This document shows, one piece after another, positions 33,753 through 45,900 of a DNA stretch of 64,000 nt. The translations under genes and the position numbers were made by a program. Each line of letters starts with the position of its first letter. The stretch's first letter is position 1. This DNA comes from Gonatopus flavifemur (taxonomy: Eukaryota > Arthropoda > Insecta > Hymenoptera > Dryinidae). The notes under the pieces are model-generated. The model was not told the DNA's origin. It ran no database searches and worked only from the letters and a program-made list of their open reading frames with translations. The stretch covers positions 2,309,501-2,373,500 of the forward strand of contig JAFFJZ010000025.1 in NCBI GenBank assembly GCA_018340375.1. Reading direction: 5' to 3'.

Positions 33753-34255
33753 CCCGAAGAGAACATGAAGCTTCAGCGAACGTTCAGATCAGATGTGTAT
33801 AGATCGGGCCGAAGGTTCATTAGAGCTAACTTTCAGATTCGCAAACGTTTGACGAAGGTTCTACGGACGTTGAAATGTCCGCCTCGAAATACGTTCAGGA
33901 AACATAGATGGAACATTCGCTGAAGGTTCATCGAAGGTTTGACGAAGCTTCACAAAAATATCTGTACTTATATTAATTTTGATCAATTTATACGAAGAAT
34001 AAATGAATTATTAAACATAAATTATTATAAATTAATGTAAGTATAGATATTCTTGTGAAGCTTCCTCAAACCTTCGATGAACCTTCAGCGAACGTTCCAT
34101 CTATGTTTCCTGAACGTATTCCGAGGCGGACATTTCAACGTCCGTAGAACCTTTGTCAAACGTTTGTGAATCTAAAAGTTAGCTTTCATGAACCTTCGAT
34201 CCGATGTATACAGACCTAATCTGAACATTCGCTGAAGCTTCATGTTCTCTTCGGG
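33753..34255. mobile_element. CCC-type foldback element, 503 bp, CT duplication
   Basis: Ends CCCGAAGAGAACATGAAGC and inverse, flanked by CT (33751-33752, 34256-34257). Inverted arms of about 220 bp are tiled with GAACGTTC, GAAGGTTC and AAACGTTTG units and contain AGGCGGACATTTCAACG, related to a motif in the CCCGTACAGCAC family. Confidence 0.85.
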
Positions 34256-34530
34256 CTAATTCAATTTATACATAACCTATTTACAAATTTTAGCTCATGG
34301 GATCTGGTGGGCACTGGTACATGTTGGCGTTAAGTGCGAAGTTAACTACTATCAGTCCATACTTATATAGTCAAAGCATAGGACCAACTTGGTTCCAAGT
34401 TGGCCAAGTTACAGACCATGAAAGCTGAGCCAACAACCGATATAGAAGCAATTTGATTCCAACTAGATTGGTCTGATTCCAATTTTACCAACTCGAACTT
34501 GATTGATTTCAATGTACCAATATTAGAGTG

Positions 34531-35862
34531 ATTTTGAAAGATCAACATGATGGATATTTTTTTCCAGGATCATTTAATAAACGTTTTCAAAAAAATGTAT
34601 CGTAAATGTGAACAGCTCAACAACCTAATGACCGAGTATCCACCTAATTGCAAAATTGAAAAGAACAATGCTTTTCGAATTAGCATTAAATGAACGAAGA
34701 AAAATCTTGAAATGCCAATGAGGCAAAACTGTGATAAAATTTAATAAAAATGTCGAAGCTCAGTATTAACTCTACAGAAGTTGTATTCTACTGCAATTTC
34801 ACAGATTCATGTAATCTATTGCTATCTGAGGTCATGCAAAGCATGGTCTGACCCAAGTTGGTATTAGATCGGCACCTTATTCCAAATGTCTGCTGGAACT
34901 TGACAAATAATTTTCTGTCAAGATTTGGTCGGTTTTTATTCCTAGCTTGGCAATTGCTGACGAAACCAGACAAGATTTCGCCCCAGATCTGACGGATTCC
35001 GTTTGGCTTTGTTTGGCAGTCCGTGAGGTTTTAAACTGATGTACAAACCAAGCAATGTCAAACAGAATTTGAAAGATCCGGCTCAAAATTTTGTGCGGTT
35101 CTGTCATTTTTAATAAGACAGGACCAAAGTGTGTATAAGTAGAGTGGTGCCAAACATGGCAACCCTTCTGATTGGGTCCACATAGGTCATCCAATTTCCG
35201 GAAGAGAGGGATAAACAACACATAAATAAGTTAGATGAACATATGAACAAAACGAATACTCTGACTTCACACAATATGACATTTCAATAAGTACAATTAG
35301 AAATGCCGCAATGCATTTGACGACTGTTAAGGACTACCACATTTTCTCATGTACTTTGAACTCATTATTGTTCTGGAAACACTCGCATGTTTCCTATCCA
35401 TTCATTCATCTATGAATTAATTATTAAATCATACTCCAAATAGAATGTGTATATTTTGATTATTTAAATCATTCTTATAACTTTTCGCTTTGGTGATCAC
35501 GTAAATCAATTTTATATTTTTAAGTGATTTATATGCAAAGATTTTGGAATAAAAATCAATTTGAAGTTGTCTTCTATTTGAGTTGACATACGATGCGCGG
35601 TTTATTGGACCTTCAATAATATTTTCCGCATATTTAGCACTACTCTCCGTATATGAACTCTGGGCAGGACTAAGTAGGGCAATATCGACCTCTAGGTAAC
35701 ATTATTCCAGGTAGAACCGATCTTGTCCCATGTAGGATAATTCTACGCAGTTCATAGTCTCGCCTGACATGGTTCGATCATAATCAAATTCCTACTGATT
35801 CTAACCAGCATGGCCGAACCTAGCTGGTACCTAATTAGGTTATTTCAATAGGGTAGTACATA
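34531..35862. other. No gene recognised
   Basis: Non-coding. 34,860-35,200 has degenerate inverted motifs without clear ends. No RNA gene seen. Confidence 0.4.
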
Positions 35863-35991
35863 CACGGAAAAAATTTTGCACTACTGATTACTTTTTTCTA
35901 CACGACTCAGTAGTGTTCTTCTTTTTTTTTTCAAGCCACACGACTGAATCGTGTATGGAAAACCAATCAGTAGTGTAGGATTCTCTCTGTG
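35863..35991. mobile_element. TA MITE with CACGGAAAA ends, 129 bp
   Basis: Left end CACGGAAAAAATTTTGC, right end TTCTCTCTGTG, flanked by TA (35861-35862, 35992-35993). Interior palindrome ACTACTGATT...AATCAGTAGT. Similar ends occur on 39707-42775, 48871-51293 and 56633-56846. Confidence 0.7.
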
Positions 35992-35993
35992 TA

Positions 35994-36807
35994 GGTCACC
36001 GAACGTGCCCAATTAGAAAGCAATACATATATACCAGTGAAGGGCTCCTCTGTTTTCAAATCCAACAGCATGACACAAAATTTACCAACTCCGCGCCTGT
36101 TGATTAGAGAGACGATGGAAGTGCACCCTTCATGGCGGCGCTCACTTATAACTTGTCTATGGATTGTGATTTATCCTTCACAGCGGATGTCCATGAAATT
36201 CATGTTGGAATATGTGCATTTACATTCATTTTCTTCAATTCATTCCAATTGAGCACAACATCGGAAAGGTATAAATTCAATATTATGAATTTATGTGAAA
36301 TAACAATACTAATGTCAATCGTTTTCAATGTTGAGGGTGGAATGATTCCAGTCATTATTCAAAACATTCGAACAAGGAAATGCCTTCAATTGGATTCAAT
36401 TTTTCCAATTCATTTCAATCTACTTCTTGCAGCATGGTATGCACTATTTATATTATAGATCAATGGTTACATCGCATGTATTCAATTCCACATATGAATA
36501 TTCTATAATTATCGCTTGTTTTTACTATATAATAAAGACTTACATGATCTTAGGATTTGAAGACTATTCAATAGGTATTTGACAACATGACCAAATTATC
36601 ATTATCCCAATTATTCAACAAGAAAAGACGTTATCTCTTGAATTTGCATCCTTATTTACTGATTTATATTTCACTCACTAGAAAAAAAGTATGATAAAAG
36701 ATATTTGAAGTAAGTAAAACTGATAATAGCAGTCCCAACACTAGCCATCAAAATGATATACTCTTCATCATTTAATTGGATACATTAATCAATAACAAAT
36801 GTTTGAC
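35994..36807. other. Downstream flank of makorin, no separate gene
   Basis: Includes the makorin 3' UTR on the minus strand. A variant poly(A) signal ATTAAA lies about 40 nt after the stop (~36,765), too close to be sure. Open frames on the plus strand at 36,037-36,458 show no recognisable protein. Confidence 0.4.
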
Positions 36808-36939
36808 TTAATCAAAGGATAATTCGTATTCTGACCAATCGGAATCGTCAGAGTCTGAGAAAAATGGAGTAAGATCATCCAAATCTACATACATCCAACG
36901 ATCGTTCCTCTCTTCAAAGAAATCCCAAAGAATTAATTG
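36808..36939 (-). CDS. Makorin coding exon 6
   Basis: 132 nt. Encodes LWDFFEERNDRW, typical of makorin C-termini, and an acidic tail; TAA at 36810-36808. Acceptor TTACAG. Confidence 0.93.
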   Translation of the reverse strand, partial: QLILWDFFEERNDRWMYVDLDDLTPFFSDSDDSDWSEYELSFD

Positions 36940-39900
36940 CTGTAAGATAAAATATCGATAAAAATATAAATTCAAACGCAATGAAAAAATAATTCTTGAT
37001 ATGTCACGACTTACTTGTAGAATATCCAGATTAGAATCAGCGTTACGTCTGTGTCTAATTGGAGGTCCCACATCTGCTTTAGTGCCATCTGGCAGAGCAT
37101 GTAAATAAAAGCATTTGTTGCCAAAGGGGCATTTATGGCGACCTTTATCAAAGTGTTTGCAATCCTTGGTACTGTTTAAAACGAAAGAAACCATGGGGAA
37201 TTGAGTGAAATTATCCAAAAATATGAAACGAATCATATATTTCTTGATTGAAAACAAACTCACCTTAATGCAAGCTTATAATCTTCTATTAGTTTATCTT
37301 TTTCTTCTTTTGTATCAACCCAATACATACTGGGACATACAAAATCGGAAGTGACACGACATTCTGGACAAGCTCTTATAATTTTATTATCAAATTGTTT
37401 AGCTTGCCTCCATTTTCGAATACAAGTCAAGCAAAAACAATGATTACAATTTGGTAGTATACCAAACCTCTGTTCCCTAGAAGATTTTTCCATGATAATT
37501 TCAAAACAAATACCACAGGATTTTTCTTTACTGCGTTGAATAGCGAAAGAAATCTCCATGTCAGCTTCATGTTGTTTAACACAATCCTGTAATGAAAGAT
37601 ATGATTATTTCAAATTTCTTCAGCTCACATGAATTACACTTTCCATGATAATAACAAATAATTTCAACAGACATGCAAGTGATTGCTTCGAAATTCCTCG
37701 TTATAAGGATGGAGCGCAGCATGACCACACAATTCACAAATTTCTCCATGTAAATATGTGCAATTGTGTTTACTGCAAATTCCTGTTGCTTCAGCGTATG
37801 GACAGAGAGGTTCCGATGCAAGATTAGAAGCTTGACCACCCGAAGGATTGACAGCTTGTGCATATGATAAAGGCTTGGATATATTACTCGCCATTCCTGG
37901 ATTTTCGAACGTTTCACCGTTGGATACGGAAGATCCAGCAACAGGCAAACCGGAGGAAGGCACAAATTCTGGTGCATTCACCCATTCTTCAGCCACACGA
38001 GCGATCTTACTTCTACAACATTCAATATATTTTCTATTGCAAAGCACCCTGGCAAAAAAAACCCGGATGGGAATCCAGATCAAACCAGGATGAAACTTCC
38101 CAGGATTTCATTCAGATGTAACCGGGCACCAACAGGTTTTGCGGTGATTCTTTGTCCGGTTTCGACCCGGATTTTGATGCTGGATATTTTTCGCAATCCC
38201 TCATGATATTCAGATAGAACTGATTCAGTTTCTTGTTCGAGTTTTATTTGAGATTCCAAACAATATCCACTCCCAAATCACGAATAAGATCTGGATGGAA
38301 CCGGATAAAAAATTATCGCAAAACCCGCTTCGTGCTCAAATAAACTCGGATGAAATCCCGGAAAGTTTCATTCGGGTTTGATCCGGATTATTACTCGATT
38401 CATCCAAATGATTATTCGGATTTTATCTGGTTCCTCTATCCAGTTTTTTTACCAAGGCAGGAATTTGATATATTTGTTGAATAAATTTAAAGGCACTGAA
38501 ACACCAAAAGAAGTGAATCAAATTTTGCGCCAATTTCTTCCAAAAACTATGCAACGGAATCAACAGAATTGAGGACACGGATTGAATAAGGGGATACGCG
38601 CTCGGCCAGTAGACGGGGGAGTGGGTCGATGCGACGAACGGATAAGTAAGCCGACGAGAAGGGCCGATAACAGAGATATTGAAATTCTTCGCACCGCAAT
38701 ACTCAACTCATCATTTCATCGTCAATAATTGATGGATCGTGTTGATTTTTGCTTAGAATTGTTCAGAAACGTTTACCGATTCTTACCTGCTAAGCTGGAG
38801 GATGAAGTTTTTAATTTGATGATTAACCTTTCGTCTGCGACGTGGGGTCATTTATGTCCGAGCAAAAACTATTTCGGTTCCAATATTCCCACGTTCATAT
38901 AGTAAAAAATATAATTAATAATAATTGAAAACTAATAATTATTTTTTACTATACACCAGGTGTACCGGTATGAAGTGAACGTTAAGATACAAATGTGTCG
39001 ATAGGGAACATTTGTTGTGAACGAGCCTTAATTTTTGTTCTGTTTGGTTGGTATGACATCTGTCAAACATATTTAATAAACATCAAGTCATTGAACAAAC
39101 AACATCATATTTTTCCATCGTGTTAAAAATGTCGAATTTTGTACCAGAAAGTGATGATTTGCGGAAAGCATTAATTTTTTGTTTCCATTTGAAGCAAAGT
39201 GCTGCAGAGTCGCATCGAATGCTTGGCGAGGCATATGGTGATCATGCTCTATCAGAAGCAACATGCGAAGCTGGTTTCAACGGTTCAGAGATAATGATTT
39301 TGACGTGAGAAATGAAGAACCTAGGAGACCAAACAAAAAGTTTGAAGACGCGGAACTGCAAGCAATATTGGATGAATATGATACTTTGAGTCAAAAGCAA
39401 ATGGCAGTAATGTTGAATGTTGCACAACAAACAATTTCTGACCGTTTGAAAGCTATGGGAAAGATCCAAAAGAGTGGAAAATGGGTGCCACATGAATTGA
39501 ATGAAAGACAGATGGAAAACCGAAAAAACACTTGTGACATTTTGCTTCAAAGACACGAAAGAAAATCAGTTTTGCATCGAATTGTTACTGGCGATGAAAA
39601 ATGGATTTATTTTGTAAATCTTAGACGGAGAAAATCATGGGTTAATCCGGGACAACTATCAACATCGACTGCAAAACCAGATCGATTTGGCAAGAAGGAA
39701 ATGCTACACGGAGAGAAATTTGATGGTTGAAAGTGGTAAAATACGTAGGTAATATCATCATCAAAATTGGTAAACTGAAACTATTGGGAATAGCTCGGAA
39801 ATAAAATTATCACAATGGTCAACTTCACTTTGTCAAAAATTCAAAATTTCCTCAGCAAAACTAACAAAGGTAATATCGATGATTCCAGGCAGTGCTAATA

Positions 39901-42900
39901 CTTTTTACCATCAGCGATCGTAATGTTTCTTTACACTTTATTTCAAGATTCTCGCAAGCAAGAGCTCTGAAAATCGAAGCAAAGGCAACAATTTTCACCA
40001 TCAGTGGTGGTAATATCATTCACTAAAATGAAAACAAAATGTACTTGCAAAAACATATTTCCATGCACATTTGGTAGTTCATGTTGTCCAACTTTCGAGT
40101 TATTACCATCATATTTGTTGATTGCAATCATGTTATTTTTAATACATTCTTGAGTACAGTTTATAATGAAACATCCTAATTACGCGGAGAAGATTTGAAC
40201 TTAAGAATAATGTACTTACATCTACTTATAAGCCTTACAATTAGAGCCGCTTTGCTACGCTCGCACTTATGAATTCGCTGTTTCGAAGTTTCATTGAAAG
40301 ACTAAACAAGGGAACCTAAACTGGACAACTTGTTGTGTGCGATAATTGTGAGAAAATCTCGAGCGCTGTTGGAAGATATTACCATCAGCGCGTGTATTAT
40401 ATCGATCCGTCATTGGTAGTAAATGTGATTCGTGACTTTCAAAATTCAGAATAGTTGTTCAAACAAAATCTATTATTGTCAAGTGGTGATAATTTTGAAG
40501 AGAAAAGGTATTTATTTCGTTTGTCCATAGTTGTTATTACTGAAATTTATTTTCTCATGCTGAATCTTCATTTTTACCATCGTAGCTGACGATTATTTAC
40601 TACGTGCATACAGGGTGTCCCATTTTAATCTGTCACTTAGAATATCTCGAAAACGAATAGATTCAGAAGAAAATGTTCCGGGAAAAAAAGGTAAGAATCT
40701 GAGGGGGACATCCGATGGTGAACTTGACCTCAGATCCCACTTTCAAGGTCATTCTGAGGTCAACCCATGTTTTTTAAACGGAATCCCCTATTTTTTACTA
40801 CCGGTTTAGATTCTACGCTAGAAACCAAGGAACTTTTGTCTCAAACGTTTTTTCGAAATCCCCATAGATGGCGCTCTGATTGATGAGAAAATGAGAATTC
40901 TCAAACCCTCGGATTGTATTCTGTCTAACATAATGCTCAACTCTTGAGTGTTTCTCATCTCCCGTAAATTGCCGTGAGCATCAGCGTTACCCAATGTGCA
41001 CCACGAGGAGGTTGCGCGATCGGACTTTACACATCATTGTGGCCCTGAAAAGGGCCGGTTGTCTGAACTGGAGGTGTGTCTTCGGGGACGCATTAGGCAT
41101 TCGAAAGATGTTCAAAATGAGCGCCGTTTTGCCTGTGACAAAGCGCAATTCTTTTATGAAAGTTTTCTACAGTTGCTTGCAACGTAGCAGGTGTTATTGC
41201 TGTGCATGCTCTTCTTATTCGATCTTTCATGTCATCGCGTGTTGTTGGAGGTTCACGGAATACAACATTTTTTATGTGACCCCACAAGAAAAAATCAGGC
41301 GACGCCAGATCTGGCGACCTAGGTGGCCATCGCACAGTTCCTCCACGGCCAATCCATCTTCTGGGAAACTTCTTGTCCAGAAATTTTCGAACAATTCGCA
41401 TGTAATGAGGAGGTGCTCCATCCTGTTGGAACCACATCCTTGATCTCACATCAAGACTTACGTCTTCCATAAGAGCAGGGAGTTCGAAATGCAAAAAACG
41501 AAGATACTCCGCGCCAGTCAGGTTTCCTTCAAAAAAAATACGGCCCTATGATCCTGGAATCTACAATTCCGCACCAAACGTCCACACTCCAACGGTGTTG
41601 ATGATTCATTGTACGGACCCAGTAAGGATTCTGAGCACTCCAATAATGGCAATTGTGCCTATTGAGAATTCCAACATTGTGAAATATTGCCTCATCAGAG
41701 AACATAACGTGATGAGAGAAAGTAGGATCTTCTTCAATTCTCCGTTGGGCCCACGTGCAGAAGTTCAATCTTGTTATGAAATCCTCAGCTGTTAGAGATT
41801 GCACCAAAGTGATATGGTACGGATGATAATCCAACGATTTCAAGATACGCTGAGCTGTGGATCGAGGAATCCCGGTCATTTCCTCAATATCCCGAAGACT
41901 GATATGGGGATTAATATGAATTAATGCCAGCACAGCCAGCGATCTCACATCAGGATCATTGTCATCCGCATAAACTTTCTTGTTCCTCTGTCGTTTGAGG
42001 AGACCTTGACGAGCGCGTTGTTCAAGAAATCGGATCGTAATGCGATTTGGACACCTCCGATCCGGAAAACGACGTTGAAACGTTCTCACAGCTTCAACAT
42101 AATTTCCCCGCGCTTCACCAAGACACAACAAAACGTCAACAATATCGTTTGGCGCGTAATCAGACATGATATTTAGAAATGTGTTTCCTCCAAATGATAA
42201 CAGAGAACTGAGCAGTTTGGGAATGCTATATTTCTAAGGTATTCACACGTGAATCAAAACAATAACAATTTCCAAAAACAAAACCAAAACAAAACACAAC
42301 CGACGGCAATTTCCGGGAGATGAGAAACACTCAAGAGTTGAGCATTATGTTAGACAGAATACAATCCGAGGGTTTGAGAATTCTCATTTTCTCATCAATT
42401 AGAGCGCCATCTATGGGGATTTCGAAAAAGCGTTTGAGACAGAAGTTCCTTGGTTTTTAGCATATAATCTAAACCGGTAGTAAAAAATAGGGGATTCCGT
42501 TTGAAAAACATAAGTTGACCTCAGAATGACCTTGAAAGTGGGGTCTCAGGTCAAAGCCAAGTTCACCATCGGATGTCCACCTCAGATTCTTACATTTTTT
42601 TCCCGGAACATTTTCTTCCGAATCTATTCGTTTTCGAGATATTCTAAGTGACAGATTAAATTGGGACACCCTGTATAAAATGATACACTTAAGTTACAAA
42701 TTACTGTCAATATTTCTTAATAATACTAGTTTACGATAAAAAATAGTAATTTTCACAATCAAATTTTCCTCCGTGTACGTGTTTGGTGGGACCAAAAAGG
42801 CGTAGTGTATCATGAGTTTCTGAAGCCTGGCGAAACTGTGAATACTAATCGCTACAGACAACAAATGATCAATTTCAGGGTGTCTAGCGAAATATGATTT

Positions 42901-45900
42901 TGGAATTCCCGACTTTTTCCAGGATTTTTTGGGAAATTCCCGGATCGAAAATAAAATGCACACACATCAATTTTAATCAACATTTTCGATGGCATAATAC
43001 AATCTAATAAGAAAAATGAATTCGAAATCGAAATGTTCCGAATGATCATTATTCCGAAAACTTGTATTTGGTTCTTCCAATGTAATTTACAAGTAAAGAA
43101 CACTCATCATTTGTCTATCAACAATTCGGATGAACTTTCGGAGTAACAAAGTTTCGACAAAATGATCTTCGACCTAATGATCGTTCGAAGTATAAAGCTG
43201 AGATTTCATGCTGGAGTTTTTGACGTGGCGATCATTGGACAGTGAAGGAAAAATGACAGGATCTCTCCTTTCAACTGATGTGCCACCGCGTCAAAAACGC
43301 CAGCATGAAGTCTCAGCTTAAGATACTTGATCTATTGACGGGCTATCGAAATGTCTAGTAGGTTCATATTCAAGTAAACCATTTTTCTGGGCGTGGAGGG
43401 AAATTCAAAACTATCTGCACTTACTCTTTGTGTAAGCCATATATTAAATATAAATTGAAGCATGGAAAATTGATTTCACGATGTATATTCAACAATGGAT
43501 GCTTCCGACATTTGTGCAAATTTTGCAAACTCAATGAGAAGAAAAAGGACACAAGTATTGAAGTTTGCACAAATGTCGGAAGCATCAAATTACAAGTAAA
43601 TACAATCATTCATCCAATTAGAACGTTCATGAATACTTGAAATGGATAAAAGTAGTAAATAATCATTCTTAGCATTTATGAATAGATATAATTACATGAA
43701 TTATCGTATCTATTTGTATTCGTTGAATGCATATCGTGGAATTCATTTCTCATGCCCTACTTTATACTTAATATATGAATTAATGCAAAAATGAATTCAC
43801 ATAATTTTGAATTATTGAGCACAAAATTCAATTCTTATAAATTCACTATTGTGAATTCAATTATAGACATCTTAAAGAAGTCAGAAACAGACTATTTCAC
43901 GAACATTTGGGAATTCTTTCGAAAACTCTTGAAACAGTCGCAAGACATCTGAGAGAATATTTGAAACGACTCTCAAATCTCCCCCAGGTAGGAATATTCT
44001 ATTAAATCCTATTACAATTGGTAAAATTTCCGATTAAATATCATTGAAATCCATTGAAACCTATTCATTTTCCCATTCGTCAATGTGATTTCATAGATTA
44101 TTTGTAACAAAGCCGTGAAATAGGACTTCTTGAGTTGTGTAAGGTTTCTGAAATTCTGTAAGAATTCAAAAAGAATTTCATGGTTGGTACAACTATAGAA
44201 AAAACGAAAATTAAGGGCTTTGCAAGGGCTTTTCAAGGGTATTTTAAAAATTTTCAAGGGGTAGAAAATTTTTGTACGAAGTGTTGATAAAACTTACATA
44301 TTCATACGTATGTGTATATATATTAGGGTGCTTTTTTTTGCGACTATTTTTTTTCTCGGTCCCATAGTGAAATTTTGTTGGAAATCACTGAAAACAAATT
44401 CCCTAAAACTTTGAGCCCTGAATAAAAATATTAAGTACTCGCCCTAGGCGTGGGAAGATTTCCCATATGAAGCACGCGTGAAATGTGATTTTTATTCTTC
44501 AAATTCCTATATCTCAGCCGCATTTCATGGTATCATCTCGCTCAAAGATGGGATTTCCTCAGAATTAACTGCTCTACAAAAGTGTCTAGTGCGGAATAAT
44601 CGTAACTCACACCGGCGAGGTAGTACGGGGCGCTAAACCTTATTTTTTCATGAAATTCTCGTTTTTCTCGTTAATGACAAGGGCTGAGGGAAAAATGTAT
44701 ATGAAAACCTTGTAGGAAATTAAATTTCCTACAAGAAGGGTCTGGAGCATTAGATCGCTGACATCGATATTTCTCGAAATATTGAGTTTCCAAGTTCTTT
44801 TAGTTTCAAATTTGTGCGAATTATCGGTCGAATTATTAAAAAATATTATTTTTTGATTACTCATCACTACTTTCTTAAGTAATTAACTTTTTTCGTGATT
44901 TGGGAAATGAAAAAAGGATAAATAATCTAAAATATATAAGTTATAATTTAAAAAAATGAGAAAATTTCATAGTTGAAAAATTTGTGTAATTCATAAAATC
45001 TGAGCTGAAGTTGAAATATGTGAGGCACATAAGAACGTCAAATATACACCTGTAATAAGATATCGATCATATATTGTCAACTTATATATCCCAATTCTTA
45101 TAACGCAACAATTAGATGTTAACCTCTTGAACAAGCTCAAAAACTTGTCCGTTTAATTGCAGTGTGTTCTGTGTTTCAATGCTAATAGGGTAGTACCAGG
45201 GCCTATAGATTCAGTGCAAAACTCTACCAGAGATAAGTGGAGACATTGCTAACGTAATACTGCAATCGTGGTATGGTTTTTGGACTAGCGACATCACGCG
45301 GCAATGATACCAACTAACAAATAAATATTTGATCATTGCTCAGATCGAACGGGATTCCTGAAATCCAATGAAATTAACCAATCTGTGTGGTTCCACTTTT
45401 TAGTTGGTATCATTGCCGCATGATGTCGCTAGTCCAAAAACCATACCACGATTTCAGTATTACGCAGGGTTGGGTACGCATAATACGGTAGGTTTTATGC
45501 AAGGAATAATGTGCGCATAAAACTCATGCAGATAACTAAAGGGGGTTTTCTGCATCATCTTTTTTCATGGTCAAGTTGGGTTATAATTTTGAAACTATGA
45601 ATTGTTTACCATTTCAACCCCCATAAATATCCATTTCTTATATTCTGAATTTTGAATTTCAAGTCGGAATTAATTTTACAATGTTTTATGCATTTTCTGC
45701 ATTTTCTGCGTATTCTACATGTTTTATGCATAATCTGTGCATAGTGAACGCATATTACTTATCTCACGCGCACAGAACCCATCCCTGGTATTACGTTAGC
45801 AATCTCTCCACTCATCTCTGACTCTACAGAACTATTGGCAGCGCTCCAAGCGTGAAGTCGCGAAACTATCAATTCTCCAAACGAATGAGAAAGCACATCA

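Larger units (their letters stand above)
39707..42775. mobile_element. TA element with CACGGAGAG ends, carrying a nested DD41D transposon
   Basis: Ends CACGGAGAGAAATTTGAT and ATCAAATTTTCCTCCGTG, flanked by TA (39705-39706, 42776-42777) within the mariner. Without the nested element it is about 1,004 bp and non-coding, with repeated GGTAATATCATC and TACCATCAGC motifs. Confidence 0.85.

Noticed and set aside
36037..36458. Two overlapping plus-strand frames downstream of makorin
   Set aside because: No recognisable domain and no splice or codon signal.
37576..37977. 133-codon minus-strand frame overlapping makorin exon 3
   Set aside because: Shadow frame; the makorin fingers lie in the other frame and the exon junctions match that one.
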